A DNA stretch of 64,000 nucleotides from an uncultured Bacteroidales bacterium (GTDB lineage Bacteria; Bacteroidota; Bacteroidia; Bacteroidales; Paludibacteraceae). The DNA lies in NCBI GenBank assembly GCA_902765485.1, contig CACWZZ010000008.1:24571-88570 (forward strand). The letters are read 5' to 3'. This document shows positions 52,872 through 60,624 of the stretch, in pieces (position 1 is the stretch's first letter; every line of letters starts with the position of its first letter). A program made the position numbers and the translations under genes. Below the pieces are notes generated by a model. The model ran no database searches. It saw only the letters and a list, made by a program, of their open reading frames with translations, and was not told where the DNA came from.

Positions 52872-52894
52872 ATCGTCAAATCGTAAATCATTTA
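52868..52894. repeat. short words at the galE-manA junction
   Basis: AATCGTCAA, ATCGTAA and ATCATTTAA form a loose 8-base quasi-tandem run between the stop and start codons. Confidence 0.5.
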
Positions 52895-53914
52895 ATGCTG
52901 TATCCTTTTAAATTCGCCCCGCAATTCTTCCACAAACTATGGGGAGGACATACAATCGAGAAATGGTATGACGACGTGCCCGCCGACTATGAGAATGTCG
53001 GTGAGGCATGGGTCATATCGGATGTTGAGCGCTTTCCGACCGTTGTGGCTAACGGACCTCATACCGGCGATTCGTTGCAGGATCTGCTGGAGGTCTATAT
53101 GGATGAATTGGTCGGGGGAAAGGTATATGAGGTCTTCGGAAATCATTTCCCGCTGCTGCTGAAATTCATTGACGCGGTGGATGATCTCTCGATTCAGGTT
53201 CATCCGAATGATGAGTATGCGCTGGAGCATGAGAACTCGCTGGGCAAAACGGAGATGTGGTATGTGATGCCTGCTCCGGGTAAATCGGCTGTCTATCTGG
53301 GTTGGAACAAGACTATGAATGCTTCGCTGATCCATGCTGCAATCTCGGATGGTACGCTGGCGAATCACCTCAAGCACTATGATGTGCGCGAGGGCGATGT
53401 GGCGTATATTCCCACAGGAACAGTACATGCCATGTGCCGCGATACCATCGTGGCGGAGATCCAGGAGAATTCGGATATCACGTATCGTCTGTACGATTAT
53501 AACCGGGTGGGGAATGACGGTCGCATGAGACCGCTCAAACTGGATAAAGCGATGGAAGTGATGTACTTTGAACCGATGAAGGAAGCCGCTGTGACGCATC
53601 CTGATCCGGTTGAGAACGGAGCGGTGAACCTGAAGAAATCGCCGTATTTCACGACCAATATCCTTTCGCTCTCAACGCCCGTTCAGCGCGATTACATGCC
53701 GCTGGATTCGTTTGTCGCCTATATGTGCGTGGAGGGTGAGTGCAAAGTGACAGCCTTGGATGGCGAAGTGCCGCAGTCAGATCTGTTCACCAATAATGAG
53801 AACACCGTCTCTATGCGTGTTGGCGAGGCGGTTTTGATTCCGGCGTCGCTCAACGACATCGTGATCCACCCGCAGGGACATTGCAAACTGTTGGAGATCT
53901 ATGTGGATCTCTAG
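52895..53914 (+). CDS. manA: mannose-6-phosphate isomerase, class I
   Basis: Zinc enzyme that links fructose 6-phosphate and mannose 6-phosphate. The start is the ATG at 52895 (MLYPFKFAPQFFHKLWGG); upstream in-frame codons are in galE and the repeat. SIQVHPNDEYALEHE holds the zinc ligands Gln, His and Glu, and PTGTVHAM the last His. At 339 residues it is the short Firmicutes/Bacteroidetes form. The stop lies in a CCTAG repeat, followed by a terminator. Confidence 0.94.
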   Translation: MLYPFKFAPQFFHKLWGGHTIEKWYDDVPADYENVGEAWVISDVERFPTVVANGPHTGDSLQDLLEVYMDELVGGKVYEVFGNHFPLLLKFIDAVDDLSIQVHPNDEYALEHENSLGKTEMWYVMPAPGKSAVYLGWNKTMNASLIHAAISDGTLANHLKHYDVREGDVAYIPTGTVHAMCRDTIVAEIQENSDITYRLYDYNRVGNDGRMRPLKLDKAMEVMYFEPMKEAAVTHPDPVENGAVNLKKSPYFTTNILSLSTPVQRDYMPLDSFVAYMCVEGECKVTALDGEVPQSDLFTNNENTVSMRVGEAVLIPASLNDIVIHPQGHCKLLEIYVDL

Positions 53915-53950
53915 TATCCTAGGGTCCTAGTATCCTAGGGTCCTAGTAAT
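53911..53950. repeat. 8-base tandem repeat (CCTAGTAT/CCTAGGGT)
   Basis: Five CCTAGxxx units with the two forms alternating, starting at the manA stop and ending at the terminator. Confidence 0.9.
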
Positions 53951-53979
53951 AAAAAAAAGAGGCGCGTGCCTCTTTTTTT
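53951..53979. terminator. bidirectional rho-independent terminator
   Basis: A-run, AGAGGC-GCGT-GCCTCT stem, then T-run; symmetric, so it ends both manA (rightward) and rsmD (leftward) transcripts. Confidence 0.92.
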
Positions 53980-54565
53980 ATTGGAAGAAACTGAAATGTA
54001 CGCTGCCGTACGTGCGCGTTTCTACATGTCGTGGGTGCGTGGTGAAATCGGTGTCCTTGCCATGCTCGATCACTAACCAGCCGCCGGGTTTGAGAATAGA
54101 ATCTTTCTCCTCCGAATCCTGATGGCTGATAGCTGAATCCTGACGGCTGATAGCTGAAGGCTTCAATATCACATCCGGCAGAGTGGGGAGCTGCTCCAGC
54201 GCATAAGGCGGATCGGCGAAGATCAGATCGTATTTCGCACGGCACGAAGAGAGGAATTTGAATACATCGCCACGAATCAGACTCAGATTGCGGATCCCGA
54301 GTTGCTTGCAGCAGGCGATGATCCAGTTCTGCTGCACATGCGCCAACTCTACGGCGGTCACTTCGCGTGCTCCGCGGCTGACGCACTCCAAGCCGATACC
54401 TCCTGTTCCGGCAAAGAGATCCAGCATATCGATCCCCTCAAAATCCATTCGGTTATTGAGCAGGTTAAACAGGCTCTCCTTGGCGAAATCAGTTGTTGGT
54501 CTCGCGGTGATATTTTTAGGGGGCGACAACCGCCGCCCCCTGTATGTTCCAGAGATAATCCGCAT
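53978..54565 (-). CDS. rsmD: 16S rRNA (guanine(966)-N2)-methyltransferase
   Basis: Methylates G966 of 16S rRNA. RIISGTYRGRRL and TARPTTDFAKESLFNLL are the RsmD start; LDLFAGTGGIGLEC the SAM site; LIFADPPYALEQL the NPPY-type catalytic motif (here DPPY). After PDVILKP the text SAISRQDSAISHQDS is the translation of a 21-base tandem repeat, inserted before ILKPGGWLVIEHGK. The insert lies between two strands and keeps the frame; the enzyme is 195 residues against about 180 usually. Confidence 0.93.
   Translation of the reverse strand: MRIISGTYRGRRLSPPKNITARPTTDFAKESLFNLLNNRMDFEGIDMLDLFAGTGGIGLECVSRGAREVTAVELAHVQQNWIIACCKQLGIRNLSLIRGDVFKFLSSCRAKYDLIFADPPYALEQLPTLPDVILKPSAISRQDSAISHQDSEEKDSILKPGGWLVIEHGKDTDFTTHPRHVETRTYGSVHFSFFQ
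54117..54158. repeat. 21-base tandem repeat inside rsmD
   Basis: Two units of CTGATGGCTGATAGCTGAATC, the second as CTGACGGCTGATAGCTGAAGG. They are built of CTGA words like those in the UDP-sugar dehydrogenase gene. Confidence 0.85.
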
Positions 54566-54592
54566 GGTTATCTTGCTCCGGTTCTTAACCGG

Positions 54593-55351
54593 TTATTCCC
54601 AGTTACCTGCGTTGTTGTTCGGCGCATAGATATCGCCGACTTTCAGACCGGTGTAGTGCTCCAGTTTCTTCTCGCGGTCAATCAGGTTAACCAATTCCTG
54701 TTTGTTCAAGTCGCCCAGATAGCTCTCAAACGGAGCGCGCGCCTCAAACAGCGGAACGCGGATGCCTTGGCTGGTCTTGTAATCGTTGTTCACCTCAATC
54801 TCGAAACGCAGACCATTGCTGTAAGGGATCTCTACGATTTGGTCAATCGTTTTCTCGTCGTAAGCGCCTTTGTAGAGCGAGAGGATCATGTTCGACTCGA
54901 TGGTATCACGACGGAAACCTGCCAAACCATTGCTGATGACGTCCTTGTCGTTCTCCCAGATATAAGCGTACAACGCATCGTTGCTCTCAAACTGGTTCTT
55001 CTTCAGCGCTTTTTTCTTCGCCTCGTTCAGGATCTTAACCGCTTTTGTCTCGGTCAAACCTGCCTCCAACTGCTTGTCGGTCAGACTTCCTTCCTTCAAA
55101 ACCTCTTTCTTCGGAGCGGTCTTCAGGAACATCAGCAGGGTGTCATAACTGGCTGTAAATGAACCCTTTTGGTGGTTGTACTCCACCTCCGCCGTACGCA
55201 GATCAACCAGATGCTTGATCACGGCTACTTCGCGCTCTGCGCGCGTGTTCTCAAACTTAATAGGGGTTGTGACGCTCGTTACGCAGAAATAGCACATCAC
55301 TACTGCTGCAACGCTCAGCGTACAAATCATAATTAATCGTGTTGCTTTCAT
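54593..55351 (-). CDS. membrane-anchored or exported protein of unknown function
   Basis: A 252-residue protein with an N-terminal hydrophobic segment (residues about 6-27, MICTLSVAAVVMCYFCV), probably a signal anchor. The rest looks periplasmic and helical with charged stretches (VIKHLVDLRTAEVEYNHQKG, NEAKKKALKKNQF), then a beta-rich end (YSNGLRFEIEVNNDYKTSQG). I recognise no catalytic motif. It lies 27 bases upstream of rsmD on the same strand, with a CCGGTT-AAG-AACCGG hairpin between them, and has its own promoter. Confidence 0.72.
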   Translation of the reverse strand: MKATRLIMICTLSVAAVVMCYFCVTSVTTPIKFENTRAEREVAVIKHLVDLRTAEVEYNHQKGSFTASYDTLLMFLKTAPKKEVLKEGSLTDKQLEAGLTETKAVKILNEAKKKALKKNQFESNDALYAYIWENDKDVISNGLAGFRRDTIESNMILSLYKGAYDEKTIDQIVEIPYSNGLRFEIEVNNDYKTSQGIRVPLFEARAPFESYLGDLNKQELVNLIDREKKLEHYTGLKVGDIYAPNNNAGNWE

Positions 55352-55389
55352 TATAGCTTAAATTTAAATAGTTTGCACAAAAATCGCTG

Positions 55390-55421
55390 CAAAGGTACAA
55401 AAAAATTTGCATATGTGCAAG
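55390..55421 (-). promoter_or_regulatory. promoter of the 54593-55351 gene
   Basis: On the minus strand CTTG, 20 bases, TACCTTTG (CAAAGGTA at 55390-55397, CAAG at 55418-55421 on the plus strand). It interleaves with the divergent RSH promoter. Confidence 0.75.
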
Positions 55422-55437
55422 AAAAATCGTAAATTTG
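55406..55437 (+). promoter_or_regulatory. promoter of the RSH synthetase
   Basis: TTTG at 55406-55409, 20 bases, TAAATTTG at 55430-55437, about 48 bases before the ATG. Its presence shows the short RSH gene is complete as transcribed. Confidence 0.75.
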
Positions 55438-55484
55438 CAGCGTTTTTTACGTATTACTCCCCTTATGGGACAAAATGAACGAAT

Positions 55485-56921
55485 ATGGAAGATAGCAATA
55501 AAGTCCTCTTTACGATATTAAATGAACGTCTGGAACTCCTTCGCCAATTGGACAAAGAGGGTGATTCAGACCGCCGCCGTCATATAGCGCGCGAGACGCA
55601 GACGCTGCACGCACCTATGGCGCACAGGCTGGGTCTGTACCAGATCAAGACCGAGATGGAGGATCTTTCGTTAAAATTTCTGGAATACGATACCTATAAA
55701 TATATCGCGCACGCGTTAAACGCAAAAAAAGCAGAGCGTGAAGAGTACATCGCCCGTTTCATAGCGCCGCTGGAGGAGAAACTGAAGGCAGAGGGATTTG
55801 TCTTTACCATCAAAGGCAGACCCAAGTCCATTCACTCGATCTACCATAAGATGCAAGCGCAGCATTGCGATGTGGACCATATCTACGACCTGTTCGCCAT
55901 CCGAATCATTCTGGACAGTCCGCTGGAGCGCGAGAAAAGCGACTGCTGGCAGGTTTATTCGCTTATCACCGACATCTTCCCGCCGAACCCGAAGCGTTTG
56001 CGCGACTGGCTTTCTGTGCCGAAAGAGAATGGTTATGAGTCGCTCCATACGACGGTGCTTGGACCCGACAAACGATGGGTGGAAGTGCAGATTCGTACCA
56101 AACGGATGGACGAGATTGCGGAGAAAGGAGTGGCTGCTCACTGGTCTTACAAAGGTGTCAAAGGGTCGATTGTACAGCATTCCGGCGACGTCTATGTCTT
56201 CACTCCGACGGGCGATTTGAAGCGTCTTCCGGAGGGTGCAACGGTATTGGATTTTGCGTATTCCATTCACAGCGAAGTTGGTGCACATTGCGTCGGCGGT
56301 ACTATTCGTAATCAAAATGTCTCCATTCGCCAGAAGCTGGAGAACGGCGACCAAGTGTCTATTTTGACCTCGCCAAACCAGCATCCGAATGCCGATTGGC
56401 TGACGTTCGTTGCGTCCGCCAAAGCGAAGAACAAGATCCGGCAGGCGCTTAAAGAGATTGAGTATAAATCGGCAGCGGAAGGAAAAGAGCTGATCGAGCG
56501 GAGGTTCAAGAACTGGAAACTCGAATACACCGAAGCGGACATCACCCGAATGGCAATCAAACTGGGTTACAAGGCGGTGTCGGATATGTACCAGTCGCTG
56601 GCTACCGGAAAGGAAGATATTCTCCATCTGCGCGAGGTGTTCTTGGAGAAAGACGAAGAGCCGGTTATGCCGCGTGAACATACCGAGTACGTGGATAAGA
56701 GCGAGTTAAAGGGCTTGGCAATCGAGGTGGATATGAATGTCAAGAATGTGGACTACAACCTCTCGCGTTGCTGCAATCCCGAGCCCGGAGACCCGATTTT
56801 TGCGTTCGTTTCGGTCACCAAAGGAATCCGGATTCATAAATGCGATTGCCCGAACGCGGATAATATCCGCGAGCGCTATCCGTATCGTGTCCTCCCTGCA
56901 AGGTGGGCTAAGAAATCATGA
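55485..56921 (+). CDS. long RelA/SpoT homolog lacking a working hydrolase domain and the ACT domain
   Basis: (p)ppGpp synthetase of 478 residues; full RSH proteins have about 730. Residues 1-60 are only the last part of the HD hydrolase. [16 protein letters not shown] stands where active enzymes have a KLADRLHNMRTL-like helix, so the HD site is both truncated and mutated. The synthetase domain (about 75-260) is intact: [57 protein letters not shown]. The TGS domain follows ([25 protein letters not shown]), then the helical part and a Cys-containing zinc-finger-like segment ([22 protein letters not shown]). The C-terminal ACT domain is absent. It is probably a dedicated synthetase. recR overlaps by four bases. 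Confidence 0.9.
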   Translation: MEDSNKVLFTILNERLELLRQLDKEGDSDRRRHIARETQTLHAPMAHRLGLYQIKTEMEDLSLKFLEYDTYKYIAHALNAKKAEREEYIARFIAPLEEKLKAEGFVFTIKGRPKSIHSIYHKMQAQHCDVDHIYDLFAIRIILDSPLEREKSDCWQVYSLITDIFPPNPKRLRDWLSVPKENGYESLHTTVLGPDKRWVEVQIRTKRMDEIAEKGVAAHWSYKGVKGSIVQHSGDVYVFTPTGDLKRLPEGATVLDFAYSIHSEVGAHCVGGTIRNQNVSIRQKLENGDQVSILTSPNQHPNADWLTFVASAKAKNKIRQALKEIEYKSAAEGKELIERRFKNWKLEYTEADITRMAIKLGYKAVSDMYQSLATGKEDILHLREVFLEKDEEPVMPREHTEYVDKSELKGLAIEVDMNVKNVDYNLSRCCNPEPGDPIFAFVSVTKGIRIHKCDCPNADNIRERYPYRVLPARWAKKS

Positions 56922-57559
56922 GCGATTATCCATCCATATTATTAGAGCAAGCCGTAAACCAGATGGCTTCGTTGCCCGGAGTAGGGCGGCGGACGGCTTT
57001 GCGGCTCGTGCTGCATCTCCTGCGTCAGTCCGACCCGGAGGTGGAGACTTTTGCTAATGCCTTTCTGCGGCTCAAAAAAGAGGTCGTTTACTGCAAGGAA
57101 TGTCATAATATCTCGGACACGGAGATATGTCCGATTTGTAGTTCGGCGCGCAGAGACCATTCGACAATTTGCGTCGTGGAGAACGTCCAGGACGTTATGT
57201 CCATTGAGAACACGGGACAGTATAACGGCGTCTATCATGTGCTGGGAGGGGTGATCTCGCCGATGGAAGGGATCGGACCGAAAGATATTGAGATTGATTC
57301 GCTCGTAGAGCGGGTGGCGAAAGGTGGAATAGACGAGATCATCTTGGCGCTTCCGACCACGATGGAAGGAGACACCACCAATTTCTATATCTATAGAAGA
57401 TTGCAGAATGCACAATCTTCAAATCCTCAAATCTTTGAATCTTCAAATCTTAAGATCACCCAGATTGCCCGCGGTGTGGCGGTGGGTAACCAACTCGAAT
57501 ATACCGACGAGATCACGCTCGGGCGGTCGATTGTAAACAGAACGGATTTTAACGGATAA
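56918..57559 (+). CDS. recR: recombination mediator RecR
   Basis: RecFOR pathway protein. Helix-hairpin-helix [18 protein letters not shown], four-Cys zinc finger CKECHN...CPIC, Toprim part ([28 protein letters not shown]) and the end TLGRSIVNR. After YIYRRLQN the segment [13 protein letters not shown] is the translation of TCTTCAAA/TCCTCAAA repeat words, placed just before [13 protein letters not shown]. The family has few residues there. At 213 residues it is about 12 longer than usual. The start is coupled to the RSH stop. Confidence 0.95.
   Translation: MSDYPSILLEQAVNQMASLPGVGRRTALRLVLHLLRQSDPEVETFANAFLRLKKEVVYCKECHNISDTEICPICSSARRDHSTICVVENVQDVMSIENTGQYNGVYHVLGGVISPMEGIGPKDIEIDSLVERVAKGGIDEIILALPTTMEGDTTNFYIYRRLQNAQSSNPQIFESSNLKITQIARGVAVGNQLEYTDEITLGRSIVNRTDFNG
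57412..57453. repeat. 8-base repeat words inside recR
   Basis: AATCTTCAAATCCTCAAATC, TTTGAATCTTCAAATCTT: five words of the TCTTCAAA family, in frame. The same word fills the junction at 58.0 kb. Confidence 0.85.
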
Positions 57560-57564
57560 ATACT

Positions 57565-58005
57565 ATGGAAGAAGAAAAAGTAATCAAAACCCTCAATCTC
57601 TATTATTACGGAATCATGGTCTTTACGCTTATTGTTTTAGGCGCAATGTATTACCTCACATCCCGTCCGGATTTCGAGCCGGTAAGCCCGATGGAGCAGG
57701 TAGGAATGATCCTGCAATATGCGGCAATCGGACTGACGCTGGTGGCGATTCCCTTTGGTTTGTACCAAATCAAATGGCGCAAACCCGACACCTTGGAGAA
57801 ATACAAGGAAGTGGCATTGGTTCGTATCTGTATGGTCGGGATGACTATGCCGATGAATATCGCAATGTATTATCTTTTCGGCTGTTACAAACCGATGATG
57901 TGGCTGGCGGCAATGAGTGCCATCGCGTGGTATTTCACCAAACCGACCCTCGGCAAGATGGAGCAGGAGATGAAATCCAAAGACCCCAACGCCGAAGATT
58001 ATTAA
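57565..58005 (+). CDS. small multi-span membrane protein
   Basis: A 146-residue protein with about four membrane spans (LYYYGIMVFTLIVLGAMYYL, MILQYAAIGLTLVAIPFG, ICMVGMTMPMNIAMYYLFG, MMWLAAMSAIAWYF). A charged tail (MEQEMKSKDPNAEDY) faces the cytoplasm. No function assigned; its place after recR is common in Bacteroidales as far as I recall. Confidence 0.75.
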   Translation: MEEEKVIKTLNLYYYGIMVFTLIVLGAMYYLTSRPDFEPVSPMEQVGMILQYAAIGLTLVAIPFGLYQIKWRKPDTLEKYKEVALVRICMVGMTMPMNIAMYYLFGCYKPMMWLAAMSAIAWYFTKPTLGKMEQEMKSKDPNAEDY

Positions 58006-58040
58006 ATTCTCAAATCTTCAAATCTTCAAATCTTCAAACC
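58006..58040. repeat. 8-base tandem repeat (TCTTCAAA x3-4)
   Basis: TCTCAAA, TCTTCAAA, TCTTCAAA, TCTTCAAA fill the gap between stop and start. Confidence 0.9.
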
Positions 58041-58042
58041 CT

Positions 58043-58465
58043 ATGATAATAGCTTGTGATTTTGACGGTACGATCGTGACGCACGAGTACCCGAAAATAG
58101 GCAAACCCATTCCGTTTGCCATTCAGACCTTGAAGAAACTGCAAGAGGAGGATCACCACCAGATCATCCTTTGGACCGTGCGCGAGGGTGAACTGCTGCA
58201 AGAAGCCTTGGATTACTGCAAGTCCAAAGGCTTGGAGTTCTATGCCGTCAATTCCAACTATCCGGAGGAAGAGCCGGAGCATCACACGGCGCGTAAACTG
58301 GTGGCGGATCTGTGGATTGATGACCGTAATTTAGGCGGTCTGCCGGATTGGGGCGTGATCTATAACATGATCCACACCGGACACCCGTTTGAGCCTGCGC
58401 CGCAAGGCAATATGGAGGATCTGAGCAAGAAGAAAAAAGGCTTCTTTGCCCGTTTGTTTGATTAA
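58043..58465 (+). CDS. HAD-like hydrolase, short
   Basis: A 140-residue protein with the HAD start IIACDFDGTIV (nucleophile and acid Asp both present), a second motif ILWTVREGE (Thr), and LWIDDRNLGG as the metal-binding Asp pair. It lacks a cap domain. The tail KKKKGFFARLFD is basic. Substrate unknown. Confidence 0.82.
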   Translation: MIIACDFDGTIVTHEYPKIGKPIPFAIQTLKKLQEEDHHQIILWTVREGELLQEALDYCKSKGLEFYAVNSNYPEEEPEHHTARKLVADLWIDDRNLGGLPDWGVIYNMIHTGHPFEPAPQGNMEDLSKKKKGFFARLFD

Positions 58466-58466
58466 T

Positions 58467-58492
58467 TCGTAATTTTTAATTCGTAATTTCCC
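58467..58492. repeat. short words before the GNAT gene
   Basis: TTCGTAATTTTTAA and TTCGTAATTTCC: a near-duplicate 13-base unit between stop and start. Confidence 0.6.
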
Positions 58493-58996
58493 TTGTTGCG
58501 TTTACGCAAAATAGAACCCTCTGACCTGCCGTTTCTCTATCAATGGGAGAACGATGCGGCTTCATGGGCGGACGGAGCGAACCATAACCCCTTGTCCCAG
58601 CAGGACTTGCGGGACTATATCGCTTCCACCACCGGCGACATCTACCGCGACGGTCAACTGCGGTTGATTATTGAATCTTCAAATCCTGCAACCCTCGGTT
58701 GCGTTGATCTTTTCGACTTTGACCCTCGCAACCTCCGTGCAGCGATCGGCATGTATATTGCGCCGGAGTACCGAGGCAAAGGAGTAGGGCACGAAGCCCT
58801 GAAACAGCTGGAATCCTATGCCTTCGATTTCCTGCATCTGAGGTGCCTCTATGCCGTCATAGCCACGAATAACACCCCTTGTTCCACTCTCTATTCCCAT
58901 GCCGGCTATACGCCATCCTCTGTTCTTTCCGCTTGGACCTTGGAGTCCGACGCGGTTATATGGATAAAAACGAACACATTACGTCAAGGCAGGTAA
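58493..58996 (+). CDS. GNAT-family N-acetyltransferase with a rebuilt C-terminus
   Basis: A 167-residue acetyltransferase of the SpeG/RimL type. Start LRLRKIEPSDLPFLYQWEND; the acetyl-CoA loop is MYIAPEYRGKGVGHEALKQL. Only TTG codons (58493 or 58496) can start it; the preceding repeat may have replaced the original ATG. IIESSNPATLG in the middle contains one TCTTCAAATCCT word as in recR. The gene end has been changed by a 162-base tandem duplication. The present reading ends KTNTLRQGR, while the second copy of the 42-base segment would end KTNYKE then stop, which looks like the ancestral end. Confidence 0.85.
   Translation: MLRLRKIEPSDLPFLYQWENDAASWADGANHNPLSQQDLRDYIASTTGDIYRDGQLRLIIESSNPATLGCVDLFDFDPRNLRAAIGMYIAPEYRGKGVGHEALKQLESYAFDFLHLRCLYAVIATNNTPCSTLYSHAGYTPSSVLSAWTLESDAVIWIKTNTLRQGR
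58934..58975. repeat. 42-base direct repeat, left copy
   Basis: Identical to 59096-59137 over 42 bases, starting TGGACCTTGGAGTCC and ending AAAAACGAAC. The left copy lies in the GNAT gene, and 120 bases separate the two. Confidence 0.95.
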
Positions 58997-59095
58997 CTAT
59001 TGGCGTTGGTTGAAAAAGAAACTCGCTGTTGATGGGATTCAACTCGTGAGCGACACTCACGACTTCAAGTTTGAGGCACCTGATGGTAACAATCC
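58976..59095. other. 120-base segment between 42-base direct repeats
   Basis: Unrelated to the GNAT gene. It contains a TCGTGAG-CGACA-CTCACGA hairpin. In one frame, open across the whole segment and into the right repeat, it reads like protein (HYVKAGNYWRWLKKKLAVDG, then IQLVSDTHDFKFEAPDGN). That looks like a piece of some gene I cannot name. Confidence 0.6.
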
Positions 59096-59137
59096 TGGAC
59101 CTTGGAGTCCGACGCGGTTATATGGATAAAAACGAAC
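59096..59137. repeat. 42-base direct repeat, right copy
   Basis: The copy that continues into TACAAAGAATAA, which completes the likely original C-terminus (KTNYKE) of the GNAT protein. Confidence 0.95.
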
Positions 59138-59169
59138 TACAAAGAATAATACAATAAATAATACTATAT

Positions 59170-60624
59170 ATGGCACGAGTATTCATATCGTACAAACGGG
59201 ATGACAAGGATCTTGTTTTTCCTCTCAAAGACAAAATCGAGGCAGCGATTGGTGAACCTTGTTGGATTGATCTGAGGGGAATAGAGAGTGATGCTATGTT
59301 TGTTGAGGTAATAATGAGCGCGATTGACGATGCGTCTATTTTCCTCTTTATGTACTCAAAACGTCATTCGATAATCACAGATTTTGAACATGATTGGACA
59401 ATTCGTGAATTGGGCTATGCCGAGGATGAGAGAAAAAGGATCGTTTTTTGTAACATAGACAAGACACCATTAACAAAATGGTTTAAGTTTATGTACAAAT
59501 ATAAGCAGCAAGTAGATATGACTTCACCAGAAGACTTGGGACGCTTGCTGGAGGATCTTCGGGAATGGCTTGATGTGCCAAATAATACACAAGTAAAACA
59601 AGAGCCATCTACAATAATACATAGACCTCTTCAAGTACAAAGTTCGGAAAAACTAGAAATATCGTCAAAACAAGAACCAATTGTTTACACGGAAGGGTTG
59701 GCTTATAAATACGATGATCAGAAAAAAGAAGCAATCCTTAATGGTCGTGCATCAGTGAAGGACAAACAGATTATTATCCCACCTGAGGTTCAATACAATG
59801 GACAAACCTACCGTGTTACCAGCATTGGACGTTCTGCTTTCTTTCGATGCAAGGATTTGATATCCGTTGTCTTGCCGGATAGTGTCAAACGTATAGAAGA
59901 AAATGCCTTTGAGGGCTGTAAAGGGCTTAAAACAATCACTATTCCCAATAGCATAGTCGCAATAGGGAAAAGAGCTTTTTATGGCTGCGACAATTTGGCT
60001 GCTATTACTCTCCCAAAGGGTCTTAAAACCATTGAAGAATCTGTTTTTTCATGTTGCGGTAGTCTAACAACGATAGTTATACCTACTAATGTAACCAGTA
60101 TCGGCAAATTCGCTTTTTCATGTTGTGGTTTGACAGATTTAACGATTCCGCATGGAGTAAGGAATATAGAAGAGAATGCATTCAGCAGTTGCGAACGATT
60201 GGCATCTGTCATCCTCCCCAGTAGTATAGAAAGCATTGAACCCCATGCCTTTTCTTGGTGTGGAAACTTGTCTTATATTGATATCCCTTATGGTGTGAAG
60301 AATATAGGTGAATACGCTTTTTGGGGGTGTGTTAAATTGTCTTCTTTAGATATTCCGAATAGCGTAGATGTCATTTCTACAAGTGCTTTTGCACAATGTG
60401 TCGGATTACAGGAACTTTTGCTACCCAACAATCTTAAAAGTATTCAAAAGTTTGCTTTTGAAGGCTGCACGCAATTAAAGAAGGTATGCATACCGGAAAG
60501 TGTTAATATGATAGAAGCATTTGCATTTTCTGGATGTTCACGTCTGGAAATGGTTGAACTCCCCTATTATACAAAACTCGGAAATAAAGCATTCCCTTCT
60601 ACTTGTAGAGTTATTCGTCAATAA
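59170..60624 (+). CDS. TIR domain fused to BspA-type leucine-rich repeats
   Basis: A 484-residue cytoplasmic protein, no signal peptide. Residues 1-135 are a TIR domain of the bacterial type: ARVFISYKRDDKDLVFPLKD, CWIDLRGIESDAMF with the usual catalytic-loop Glu (NADase-type), IFLFMYSKRHS, and LEDLREWL at the end. A linker of about 40 residues and a small beta module (EGLAYKYDDQKKEAILNGRA) follow. Residues of about 215-480 are nine or ten LRR_5 repeats of about 23 residues (GRSAFFRCKDLISVVLPDSV, ENAFEGCKGLKTITIPNSI and so on) with an AFPSTCRVIRQ cap. TIR domains cleave NAD+ or make signal nucleotides; LRRs usually sense a partner. The pairing suggests an intracellular immune receptor; that is inference. 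Confidence 0.87.
   Translation: MARVFISYKRDDKDLVFPLKDKIEAAIGEPCWIDLRGIESDAMFVEVIMSAIDDASIFLFMYSKRHSIITDFEHDWTIRELGYAEDERKRIVFCNIDKTPLTKWFKFMYKYKQQVDMTSPEDLGRLLEDLREWLDVPNNTQVKQEPSTIIHRPLQVQSSEKLEISSKQEPIVYTEGLAYKYDDQKKEAILNGRASVKDKQIIIPPEVQYNGQTYRVTSIGRSAFFRCKDLISVVLPDSVKRIEENAFEGCKGLKTITIPNSIVAIGKRAFYGCDNLAAITLPKGLKTIEESVFSCCGSLTTIVIPTNVTSIGKFAFSCCGLTDLTIPHGVRNIEENAFSSCERLASVILPSSIESIEPHAFSWCGNLSYIDIPYGVKNIGEYAFWGCVKLSSLDIPNSVDVISTSAFAQCVGLQELLLPNNLKSIQKFAFEGCTQLKKVCIPESVNMIEAFAFSGCSRLEMVELPYYTKLGNKAFPSTCRVIRQ

Noticed and set aside
58960-59020. Short gene MDKNEHITSRQ within the 42-base repeat
   Set aside because: Only 17 codons long and created by the duplication junction.
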